A stretch of 13,745 nucleotides of DNA from contig JBDLIT010000112.1 in NCBI GenBank assembly GCA_039714735.1, positions 1 to 13,745 on the forward strand. The letters are read 5' to 3'. Of this stretch, positions 1 to 7,326 are shown in pieces. The notes below the pieces were generated by a model that saw nothing but the letters and a program-made list of their open reading frames with translations, did not search any database and was not told the origin of the DNA. The DNA comes from JASJBU01 sp039714735 (GTDB lineage: Bacteria > Pseudomonadota > Gammaproteobacteria > Chromatiales > Chromatiaceae). Numbering within the stretch: position 1 is the stretch's first letter; every line of letters starts with the position of its first letter. The position numbers and the translations under genes were made by a program.

Positions 1-135
1 ATAAAACCTCATAAACAGGCCGGATATATGGTAGCAACCTTATTCTTGTCAGAACTTGAAATTTTATCTTGCAAACGGGATGGGGTCATATATGGGCTAA
101 CATTTGATTGAAGGATCCTCAAAGAGAAATACGTT

Positions 136-413
136 GTGATATCTGAAGCAGACTATATCAATCTTTTCTACCGTTTCGGTGCGGGGTGGGTCTAACGGGG
201 CTGCTGGGCGGGTTAGCACTTTCTTTCGGGCTGATCTATGCGGTGATTCTCCTGGCTGCCAATGCCGCGAGGTTATATTTAGGTGATGCGGGGATCTATC
301 TTTCCAGCATCACATACCTGAGAGATGTGCCCGTTAAATCTTTTTCTGGCTATTCAAGTGCGGGAAACTGGCTGAAAAAGTTTGGTCCCCTTCCTCCAGT
401 GAAATCAAAATAA
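136..413 (+). pseudogene. Decayed MgtC/DUF4010-like membrane protein remnant
   Basis: Two overlapping frames together resemble the C-terminal half of DUF4010/MgtC-type inner-membrane proteins. The frame from about 136 gives VISEADYINLFYRFGAGW and then stops at a TAA near 193. The neighbouring frame (open 147-413) continues with GLTGLLGG, which recalls the family's conserved TGLLGGLVSS segment, then a hydrophobic helix (LALSFGLIYAVILL) and a GDAGIYL motif that in intact homologues precedes the GLxDVDAI motif. Here the order jumps straight from GLLGG to the later helix, so an internal block appears deleted, a frameshift lies near 183-190, and the DVDAI motif is degraded to RDVPVKSF. No good ribosome binding site precedes either frame. 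The family assignment comes from remembered motifs only. The alternative is an unrelated 75-residue one-helix membrane protein starting at the GTG at 186. Confidence 0.42.
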
Positions 414-570
414 CTAAGGCAGTCTGCGCTGTGGAGTTGTTCCTCTTCCAAGCCTGCTTGGCATATTGGAAATCAATAGTTGTGTGATAACTGGATATTG
501 TTCAGTTTGTGTTCATCCTGGTTACCTTAATCTATACCTGAGACTTAACAATCACTCAGGAGATGACACC

Positions 571-1011
571 ATGAAGACTCTCACTAAAACCATTATTGCA
601 GCATCATTCTGTCTTGTCGCTACAGTCCCGGCATATGCGGGTCATGGACATTTCAATGATCGACTGATCGATCGCATGGAGCGTCAACATGAAAGGATCG
701 AGGATGGTATCCAGTCCAGGGAGCTGACACGCAAAGAGACAAAGATATTGAAGAGACAACAACGTCGAATTCGCCGCCTTGTCAGAGAGTTTCGTGAGGA
801 TGGGTGGCTTTCAAAAAAAGAGCGTCGTATCCTCAGAAACAAATTCGACAGGGCCAGTTTCAAGATCAGGGAGTTCAAACACAACGACTTGAATCGTTAT
901 GTCGATCTGCACCAGCGATACGGCTCTTGTTGTGACCCTGTCTGGGATGACATGGACAGGGGCATGGTCAGGGGTAAGGATAAGAAACATCGCACCAGCC
1001 ATGCCTGGTGA
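571..1011 (+). CDS. Exported, highly charged helical hypothetical protein
   Basis: The function is not known. The start is the ATG at 571 because AGGAG (558-562) lies 8 nt upstream and a clear Sec signal peptide follows: a basic N-terminus, a hydrophobic core (TIIAASFCLVATV) and probable cleavage after AYA (residue 23). The longer open frame back to 466 lacks these. The mature 123-residue protein is predicted periplasmic. It begins with a GHGH stretch and is almost all helix, rich in Arg, Lys and Glu. Two helical units start with related motifs about 28 residues apart, ELTRKE (51-56) and GWLSKKE (78-84), each followed by an L-x-x-Q/R-rich stretch. This pattern recurs in uncharacterised small periplasmic proteins of gammaproteobacteria. 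A CC pair lies in the C-terminal tail. It appears monocistronic, with a hairpin just after the stop. CTTAA half-sites at 526-531 and 544-549 may mark a regulator site. Confidence 0.78.
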   Translation: MKTLTKTIIAASFCLVATVPAYAGHGHFNDRLIDRMERQHERIEDGIQSRELTRKETKILKRQQRRIRRLVREFREDGWLSKKERRILRNKFDRASFKIREFKHNDLNRYVDLHQRYGSCCDPVWDDMDRGMVRGKDKKHRTSHAW

Positions 1012-1026
1012 TAGTCAAGAAAACGC

Positions 1027-1058
1027 CTACCGAAACCAGCTGAGCCTGGTTTCGGTAG
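1027..1058 (+). terminator. Perfect 13-bp hairpin after the helical exported protein
   Basis: CTACCGAAACCAG (1027-1039) pairs exactly with CTGGTTTCGGTAG (1046-1058) around a 6-nt loop. It starts 15 nt after the stop codon at 1009-1011, where a terminator is expected. No strong T-run follows, so it may act as a weak intrinsic terminator, a 3'-end protector or a bidirectional element. Confidence 0.6.
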
Positions 1059-1435
1059 AGCTTTGGCATGGCTGAATCTCAATCACCTTACTCAATGAAG
1101 ACCCATCAAGCCCCGGTCCTGTCATACGGATGTCATGGTTTTTGACTAGACTATGCCGCTAAATTGCGGGTTTAGTTGGTACAGAATCGTGAATAGATCA
1201 ATAATATCATGATGTTAGGAGTATACTCCGTTGCCCCGGTATGGTGCTGAAACACCAAGTATCCTGTCCCACTGCGCATGTCGGACGCATCCTTGGCGAG
1301 TGTATGGAATTGCAGATGACCCATGAGAGGATGGATTGGCGTTGACGATGGATGTCGTGTATTGCCCTATTTGCTATTGAAAACAACTTCTTACACCAAC
1401 TATTGGTAGCAATTGATAAACGTTAACTGAATATA

Positions 1436-1461
1436 CCTTATAAAAACTAGGTTTTATAAGG
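1436..1461. repeat. AT-rich inverted repeat in the intergenic region
   Basis: CCTTATAAAA (1436-1445) and TTTTATAAGG (1452-1461) are exact reverse complements around a 6-nt spacer. It lies more than 600 bp from the next gene start and is not next to a coding end. It could be a protein-binding dyad or a weak stem-loop. The sequence does not decide between these. Confidence 0.4.
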
Positions 1462-1725
1462 GTGTTAAGCCATGCAGATTCATGCCGATAGCGTATAATA
1501 CCGGCGCAACAATTGATGCTAATTTGTCGTATTGAGAATTATGGAATAGCTGTGGAGCGTCATGCTGCAGCCAAAAAAACCGGGCGAATGTGACTCTGGT
1601 TTCGTTTTCCTGGTTTTTCTTTTTGCGATCAGAATTATTTAGCAGACAACGGTATGGAATGCGCACAGAGAAGCCCCTCAGGTTAAGACTCAGCGGTTTT
1701 GTTATTGAGTCCAGCACCCTTGATA

Positions 1726-1743
1726 TGGCATGACAGACTGCCA
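1726..1743. promoter_or_regulatory. TGGCA-N8-TGCCA dyad, possible enhancer-type site
   Basis: A symmetric dyad of two 5-bp arms separated by 8 bp lies about 190 bp upstream of the sigma-54-like element. That is a usual distance for an upstream activator site of a bacterial enhancer-binding protein. It does not match the NifA consensus TGT-N10-ACA. Assignment rests only on symmetry and position. Confidence 0.22.
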
Positions 1744-1912
1744 AATCAATTTTTTGGAACTGCATCATATTTTTCATCTGCATGTAGTACAAACTGCCAG
1801 AATCAGTTGGGGTAGTCTGTTGTGCTGTTTTGGAGAAATTATGTCGGTCGGCGGATCTTACGCCGTTCGTAAGGATTAATGAGAATTTTCAGTTCGGACC
1901 AATTGCAGCGCT

Positions 1913-1929
1913 CAGGCATGAGGATTGCT
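1913..1929 (+). promoter_or_regulatory. Candidate sigma-54 (-24/-12) promoter for the oxidoreductase
   Basis: CAGGCATG-AGGA-TTGCT matches the sigma-54 consensus YTGGCACG-N4-TTGCW at all but two positions. The key GG (1915-1916) and GC (1927-1928) are separated by exactly 10 bp. Transcription would start near 1940, giving a leader of about 130 nt before the ATG at 2071. In nitrogen fixers nifJ is a classical sigma-54-dependent gene, which makes the match plausible, but nothing else here points to nitrogen fixation. It was found by eye and can occur by chance. Confidence 0.38.
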
Positions 1930-1942
1930 TCAGATTCTGAAG
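1928..1942. promoter_or_regulatory. CTTCAG-ATT-CTGAAG palindrome near predicted transcript start
   Basis: This perfect 6-bp dyad with a 3-bp centre overlaps the -12 element and the predicted start site of the sigma-54-like promoter. It may be an operator or the first stem of the leader RNA. No regulator can be named from the sequence. Confidence 0.25.
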
Positions 1943-2070
1943 AATACCTGGGCCCAGAAGCGCATCCACGCAATGTCCGGACGCTATTACACGATTTTGA
2001 ATTTCTATTTTTTTATTTTCACTGCTGTTAATGCCGGGCCGCTGCTTGCGCTCGGCATGGGAGAAAAATC

Positions 2071-5000
2071 ATGCGCCACACTCAAGTCAAGGATTTGGGG
2101 AATGAAGAGGTTGGGTCGTTATCGGGTGCTGTCGGTACATCGAACTCATTGGAAGAGAAAGAATTGAAAGATGAATACAAATACCCGGGTATCCAAACTG
2201 TCATTCATGGCAATGGCGCCGTGGCCCATGTTATGGGCCATGTATGTGGGGGCGTGATCGGGTATCCCATCACGCCATCCACCGAGATCTCCGAATTGTT
2301 CGAGGCCTTTCGCGCCAGAGGCGGTTGCAATGTCTGGGGCAAGCATCCTTTCTTCTTCGAACCGGAGGGCGAACATTCCGCACAGAGTGGTGCGATGGGT
2401 GCGGCGCTGACCGGTGGCCGATTTATCTCTAACGCCTCGTCCAGTCAGGGCATTCTCTATGGCTTGGAATCCCACTATGTGACTGTTGGCAAGAAAGTCG
2501 GTGGCTTTGTGCTGCAGGTGGCGGCCCGTGTGGTCTCCAGGCACTCTCTCAATGTCATGGCGGGACATGATGATGTCTACGCACTCTTGCCTTCCGGTTA
2601 CACCATCCTGTTTGGCAGTAACCCGCAAGAGGCCGCTGATCTGGCGGCCATCTCCTACCGGGTGAGTTCCTTGTCGATGATCCCGGTGACCAATGCGATG
2701 GATGGTTTTGCCACCAGCCATATGCAGAGCGAGGCCCTGATGCCCGAGCCGGAACTGCTGAAGGAGTTTCTCGGTGATCCGGCAGGCCGGATCAAGGCGC
2801 CGACCGTGGCTCAGGAGATGATGTACGGCGCCAAGGGGCGTGTCTATCAGCTGAAACAGTACCTGAGGCAGCGCCAGGGTGACATCCAACCCAGTGACCT
2901 GGAAGCGCTTGGTACTTTCCTCGACAGCCGTGCTGACGATATAGAGTCTGACAATGATGGCAATCTGATCTCTAACACCCTGGGTTGGATTCCCGAAGAA
3001 CTGCAGGGGCAGTGGCGTCGACAGTGGCTGAATGCCTTTGAAAAGGGTACCCGTCAGTTGGTGCCGGCGATGGTCGATGTAAACAACCCCGGACTCTCCG
3101 GCGGGGTGCAGAATCAACCTGATTTTCAGGCCGGCACGGTGGATCACAAGACCCACTTCGCCAATGAAGTCCCGCGTTTCGTCAAGCAGGCGATGGATGA
3201 ATATGGCGCATTGACCGGCCGCTATTATAAATCGGTGCATACCTTCATGGTGGAGGACGCCGAGCATGTCATCGTCGGTCTGGGTTCAGTGACAGATGAT
3301 GCAGAAGCGGTGGCCAGCTACCTGCGTGGGCAGGGCAAGAAGGTGGGCGTGGTTTCCATCAAACTGCTGCAGCCTTTCCCGGAAGGGGAATTGGTGGAGG
3401 CATTGAACGGCAAGAAGGCTGTCACTGTACTGGAACGGTCTGAGGTCACAGCACTGACCAATCTGGTCACCCAGTCGTTGTTCAAGGCCCGGGAAAACGG
3501 TGACCTGATCCGCCATCAGGGTATCCCGCCGATTACCAGCCTGCCTAAGATCAGTACCGGTATCTTTGGCTTGGGCGCGCACGATCTGCAGCCACGTCAT
3601 CTGATCGCGGCCTACCGAAACATGGAGAGCACGCTCAATGTGCCCTTCTTCTATCTGGGCTCCCAGTTCTTTGCAAAAGATCCTTCTCCAAAGATCGCAG
3701 GGCTGCAAAAAAGGCTCAAGGCGACCTATCCCGAAACCGAGTTCATGACCTTCGAGACGCAGGATAATCCCAATCTGTTGCCAGCGGATGCCTTTCGCCT
3801 GCGTTTCCATTCGGTGGGTGGATACGGCACCATCGCCACCGGCAAACTGCTCACCGATATCCTCGCTGGCGTCCTGGGTCTGCACTCGAAATCAGCGCCC
3901 AAATATGGCTCGGAGAAGAGCGGGGCGCCCACCAACTTCTATATCACACTGAGCCCGGAACCGATCAAGATCACCAATGCGGAACTGGAGGATGTAGAGA
4001 TTGTCATCTCCCCGGACCACAAGGTGTTCAGCCATGCCAACCCACTGCGGGGCCTGTGTGAAGACGGCACCCTGATCATGCAGAACCATCACACGCCGCT
4101 TGAGGTGTGGAAGGAGCTGCCTGCACACGCCCGTAAGACCATCCGTGAGAAGCGTATCCACCTCTACATCGTTGATGCGTTCGGTGTCGCCAAGAAACAT
4201 GCCCCGGCGCCGGACCTGGAGATCCGCATGATGGGTATCGCCTTCATTGGTGCGATCTGCGGCCATGTGGACCGGATTGCCTCCGGCGCCGACCAGGAAG
4301 CAATCCTGGAGAAGGTGCGCCAGCAGGTGACGAAGAAATTCGGCGCCAAGGGCGAAGCGGTTGTCGAGAGCAACATGAAAGTTGTCAGGGGTGGTCTCGA
4401 GGCCACCCTGCTGATCGACTACAACGCCCCTGAATTCAAAGAGGCGGAACAACTGGTGCAGGTGCAGACGGGCCCTGGTGTGGAGGTGTCAGCCTCGATG
4501 GTCAAGGCCTCAGGCAATGCGGTGACCAATGGGGTATTCGACGCGGATTATTTCAAAGAGACCTTCACTGATCGTTTCACTGATGGCACCCTTGGCGAAG
4601 CGCCGGTCATGCCCGGCACCGGCATGTTCATCCCGGTGGCGAGTGCCGCCTGGCGCGACAAGGGCCTGTTTCGCCTCGATGTGCCCAAATATGATGCTCA
4701 TCTCTGTACGGGTTGCATGGAGTGTGCGGTGGTCTGCCCGGATGCGGCAATCCCCAATACCGTGCATGAAATCCATGACCTGCTGCTCACCGCGATTGGC
4801 AAACTGGATGTGACCCCGCAACAGAAAGAGCTGATGTCGAGCCATGTCTTTCCGCTAACCAAGACCATTCGCGATGCCTACCGCAAACTCCCGAGCAAGG
4901 ATCCCAAACAGTTCAATGAGATCGTGGCCGAATCAGCGGCTGGGGTTGAAACCGACAATGCCACCCTGAAGAGGGGTTTCGATAAGCTGGCTGAGGCCCT

Positions 5001-7173
5001 CGAGATCTTTCCAGTGGTCAAGACCCGGCCTTTCTTCGATGCAATGGAGAAGCATGTGCCAGGTACCGGCGGGCTCTATTCCGTCAATATCGACCCCTGG
5101 AAGTGCACGGGTTGTCTCGAATGTGTGGATGTCTGTGGACCGGGTGCGCTCAGCGCACAGCGTCAGAGCAGTCAGGTCCTGGTCGAGCTGAAGCAGAATT
5201 TCGAATTCCTCAGCAAGATGCCGAATACCGCAGCACGCTTTACCGAGAATGCGATCCAGCCCGGTGGCGACAGTAAACGGTTGATTCTCGATCATGCCAA
5301 CTACTACGCCATGACCGGTGGCCATGGCGCCTGCCGTGGCTGTGGCGAAGTGACCGCGATCCGCTTATTGACCGCGACGAACAAGGCGATTCACGAGAGA
5401 AAACGCAAGAGCCATATCAATGAACTTGAAGAGCTGATCGCCAGCCTGAACGCTAAAATGGAGCGGGTGCAGCATGATGACAACGATCCTGATCGCCTGG
5501 AACGTATGCAGCAAACGGTCAGGACGCTTGAAAAACGCCTCTATCTGTTCGAGAGTGGACCCACCGGTAACGGCCCGGCGAGCGCCGCGTTCGCCAATGC
5601 GACCGGTTGCAGCAGCGTCTATGCCTCAACCTTCCCTTACAATCCCTACAGCGATCCCTGGGTGAACAGCCTGTTCCAGGATACTGCACCGGTAGCCAAG
5701 GGTATTTTTGAGGGCCTGTGCGCCAGTGCGGTGGATGATTTCGCTGCGCTGCGTACCGCCAAGCTTGATCTGGAAGATCACTACAACCCGGAGATGCACG
5801 ACAAGTTCTTCCAGTACTTTGGCTGGCACCAGTTCTCCGCCGAGGAGCTTGGTCTGCTACCCGCCGTGGTCAGCATGGGTGGCGACGGGGCGACCTACGA
5901 TATCGGTTTCGGCGCCCTGTCACGTCTGCTGGTCACCGCAACGCCGATCAAGGTGGTGGTGCTGAATACCGGCGCCTACTCCAACACCGGCGGTCAGACT
6001 TCCACCGCGAGCTTTACCGCGCAGGATTCGGATCTGACCCGTTTCGGTGTGGCGCATATCGGCAAGCAGGAGGACCGCAAGGAGCTGGGCCTGATCGCCG
6101 CCTTCCATCCGAAGGTGCTGGTGATTCAGACCAATGCGGCCCTGCAGAGTCACTTCATGAAGAACACCATGGACTTTCTCACCTACAACGAGTCCCCGGC
6201 GGTGTTCGATACCTATACCACCTGTCAGTCGGAGCACGGCATTGCCGATGATGCCGGCAGCCGCCGTGCGACCCTGGCGGTGGAAAGCCGCATGAGTCCG
6301 GTGTTCGTGCATGATCCCCGCAAGGGCGACACCCTGGCGGAGCGTTTCTCCCTGGATGGCAATCCGGAGATCGGCAAGGATTGGGTCACCACCAGCCTGG
6401 AATATGTGGACGAAGACGGTAATGCCCAGCTCATGGAGATGCCCTTTACTGCGGCTGATTTCGCACGCGATGAAGGCCGCTTCAAGAAACATTTCCGCAG
6501 GTTGAACGGGGCGGGCGAGCCGGTGTCGGTGGCGGAGTACATCGAACTGAAACTGGAAGACCGGCATGGCAAGACGCCGTTCGTCTGGTCGACGGATGCC
6601 AACCAGAAATTGATCAAATTGGCGGTCTCTAGTGCGATCATCGATCTGACTGAAGAGCGGCGCAGAAACTGGCGCATGCTGGAGTATCTCAGCGGGCTGC
6701 ATATCGATCGTCTGAATGAAACCCACCGCCGGGAACTGGAAGAGTTGCAGCACAAGTATCAGGAGTCGAACATCGCTCGCGAGACTTCCATCGATTCCAT
6801 CGCCAGAGGCATGGCGGAACTGGCATCCGCATCCGGTGTTCCGGCGACTCCCACGGTACCTCTGTCGGCGGTCACTGCTGCCCAGGCAGCCACTCAGGCA
6901 GCGGCTCCGGTCAGTACGGAAGCGGGTGGTCCCTTGGTCGAGATCACCGAGGATGACTTGCCCAAGTGCACCAACTGCAAGACTTGCTACCAGGATCTGA
7001 ATGAACTGTTCGAAAAGACCAAGATCATGGTTGACGGGTCACCCAAGGAGGTGAGCCGGGTGATTCCGGGGGTATTCGAAAAGATCGAAATCACCCAGGA
7101 TCTGATACAGCGTGCATCCCGCGTGGCGGATGACTGCGATGCGGAGATCATCGGCTTTCATCAGCCTGAGTGA
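2071..7173 (+). CDS. nifJ: Giant multidomain pyruvate/2-oxoacid:ferredoxin oxidoreductase (NifJ-type)
   Basis: This predicted cytoplasmic enzyme interconverts a 2-oxoacid plus CoA with acyl-CoA, CO2 and reduced ferredoxin. Domains in PFOR order: alpha domain (about 30-330; YPITPS, EGEHSAQ with the TPP-activating Glu, and the AAR motif that binds the pyruvate carboxylate in known PFORs), alpha C-terminal domain (390-500), gamma domain (575-790; HSVGGYGT), ferredoxin domain (C879/C882/C885/C889 and C1012/C1015/C1018/C1022), and beta/TPP domain with the proximal-cluster cysteines C1088, C1091, C1180 and C1385 and TPP/Mg motifs GGDG (1270-1273) and NTGAYSNTGGQ (1299-1309). At 1700 residues it far exceeds the usual 1170-1200. 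Extra parts are a 75-residue insertion between the two ferredoxin motifs, a coiled coil at 1108-1161, and a C-terminal coiled coil, Ala/Pro linker and Cys motif. The start is supported by GGGAG at 2059-2063. Pyruvate is favoured, but 2-oxoglutarate is not excluded. Confidence 0.93.
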   Translation: MRHTQVKDLGNEEVGSLSGAVGTSNSLEEKELKDEYKYPGIQTVIHGNGAVAHVMGHVCGGVIGYPITPSTEISELFEAFRARGGCNVWGKHPFFFEPEGEHSAQSGAMGAALTGGRFISNASSSQGILYGLESHYVTVGKKVGGFVLQVAARVVSRHSLNVMAGHDDVYALLPSGYTILFGSNPQEAADLAAISYRVSSLSMIPVTNAMDGFATSHMQSEALMPEPELLKEFLGDPAGRIKAPTVAQEMMYGAKGRVYQLKQYLRQRQGDIQPSDLEALGTFLDSRADDIESDNDGNLISNTLGWIPEELQGQWRRQWLNAFEKGTRQLVPAMVDVNNPGLSGGVQNQPDFQAGTVDHKTHFANEVPRFVKQAMDEYGALTGRYYKSVHTFMVEDAEHVIVGLGSVTDDAEAVASYLRGQGKKVGVVSIKLLQPFPEGELVEALNGKKAVTVLERSEVTALTNLVTQSLFKARENGDLIRHQGIPPITSLPKISTGIFGLGAHDLQPRHLIAAYRNMESTLNVPFFYLGSQFFAKDPSPKIAGLQKRLKATYPETEFMTFETQDNPNLLPADAFRLRFHSVGGYGTIATGKLLTDILAGVLGLHSKSAPKYGSEKSGAPTNFYITLSPEPIKITNAELEDVEIVISPDHKVFSHANPLRGLCEDGTLIMQNHHTPLEVWKELPAHARKTIREKRIHLYIVDAFGVAKKHAPAPDLEIRMMGIAFIGAICGHVDRIASGADQEAILEKVRQQVTKKFGAKGEAVVESNMKVVRGGLEATLLIDYNAPEFKEAEQLVQVQTGPGVEVSASMVKASGNAVTNGVFDADYFKETFTDRFTDGTLGEAPVMPGTGMFIPVASAAWRDKGLFRLDVPKYDAHLCTGCMECAVVCPDAAIPNTVHEIHDLLLTAIGKLDVTPQQKELMSSHVFPLTKTIRDAYRKLPSKDPKQFNEIVAESAAGVETDNATLKRGFDKLAEALEIFPVVKTRPFFDAMEKHVPGTGGLYSVNIDPWKCTGCLECVDVCGPGALSAQRQSSQVLVELKQNFEFLSKMPNTAARFTENAIQPGGDSKRLILDHANYYAMTGGHGACRGCGEVTAIRLLTATNKAIHERKRKSHINELEELIASLNAKMERVQHDDNDPDRLERMQQTVRTLEKRLYLFESGPTGNGPASAAFANATGCSSVYASTFPYNPYSDPWVNSLFQDTAPVAKGIFEGLCASAVDDFAALRTAKLDLEDHYNPEMHDKFFQYFGWHQFSAEELGLLPAVVSMGGDGATYDIGFGALSRLLVTATPIKVVVLNTGAYSNTGGQTSTASFTAQDSDLTRFGVAHIGKQEDRKELGLIAAFHPKVLVIQTNAALQSHFMKNTMDFLTYNESPAVFDTYTTCQSEHGIADDAGSRRATLAVESRMSPVFVHDPRKGDTLAERFSLDGNPEIGKDWVTTSLEYVDEDGNAQLMEMPFTAADFARDEGRFKKHFRRLNGAGEPVSVAEYIELKLEDRHGKTPFVWSTDANQKLIKLAVSSAIIDLTEERRRNWRMLEYLSGLHIDRLNETHRRELEELQHKYQESNIARETSIDSIARGMAELASASGVPATPTVPLSAVTAAQAATQAAAPVSTEAGGPLVEITEDDLPKCTNCKTCYQDLNELFEKTKIMVDGSPKEVSRVIPGVFEKIEITQDLIQRASRVADDCDAEIIGFHQPE
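6961..7170 (+). other. C-terminal extra Fe-S-like module of the oxidoreductase
   Basis: The last 70 residues follow an Ala/Pro/Val-rich linker (about 1585-1620) and carry C1633-x2-C1636-x2-C1639, then a single C1689 before DAEII. This spacing recalls single-cluster [4Fe-4S] ferredoxins, in which three cysteines come early and the fourth sits before the C-terminal strand. The usual CP after the first motif is absent. It would add a cluster on a flexible arm. Binding of a cluster is inferred from cysteine spacing; zinc binding is an alternative. Confidence 0.55.
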
Positions 7174-7214
7174 GCGAAGCAATTTAACAACTGACCATCC
7201 TGCAATGAAGCTTT

Positions 7215-7235
7215 CCCTCCCCCTGAGGGGGAGGG
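7215..7235. repeat. GC-rich intercistronic palindrome
   Basis: CCCTCCCCC (7215-7223) and GGGGGAGGG (7227-7235) form a perfect 9-bp stem with a TGA loop. It lies in the 153-bp gap between the two large genes, 42 nt after the first stop. No T-run follows on either strand, so it looks less like a terminator than a REP-like element or an mRNA processing or stabilising hairpin that sets the ratio of the two products. Similar C-rich/G-rich palindromes are often dispersed between bacterial genes. Confidence 0.55.
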
Positions 7236-7326
7236 TCAGGTCACTATCGGCATCCTGCCTTTCGTGACATTTGTCCATCCCTGGACGGCAGGTGGGGAAA
7301 ACGAACAGAGAACAAGAGGCAACAGC

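Larger units (their letters stand above)
1059..2070. other. About 1 kb gene-poor region upstream of the oxidoreductase
   Basis: No convincing gene was found in this stretch. Open frames here are short, and their products have no recognisable motifs or signal peptides. The region is visibly more AT-rich than the downstream genes. It holds several dyads: CCTTATAAAA/TTTTATAAGG (1436-1461), TGGCA-N8-TGCCA (1726-1743), CTTACG/CGTAAG (1857-1873) and CTTCAG-ATT-CTGAAG (1928-1942). It also holds a sigma-54-like promoter (1913-1929) and a 12-codon frame with a good ribosome binding site (1841-1879). Part of it may be eroded coding sequence, but no family could be named. Confidence 0.6.

Noticed and set aside
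1..111. Frame open from the window edge to a TGA at 109-111
   Set aside because: Only 36 codons with no recognisable motif. It could be the end of an upstream gene, but such a length is expected by chance.
1413..1426. TTGAT-AAAC-GTTAA, an FNR-like site
   Set aside because: The second half matches ATCAA at only three of five bases, and the site is about 650 bp from the nearest downstream gene.
1454..1792. 112-codon open frame on the minus strand in the intergenic region
   Set aside because: No convincing ribosome binding site, signal or domain; composition looks random. It also spans dyads and AT-rich DNA.
1925..2167. 80-codon open frame overlapping the start of the oxidoreductase
   Set aside because: It overlaps the real gene in another frame, and its translation has no protein-like pattern.
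2146..3267. 373-codon open frame on the minus strand inside the oxidoreductase gene
   Set aside because: It is antisense to a strongly supported coding region. The product lacks motifs, and long antisense frames are common opposite GC-rich genes.
7264..7326. GTG start 21 codons upstream for the flavoprotein
   Set aside because: No ribosome binding site is seen before it, whereas AAGAGG is well placed before the ATG at 7327.
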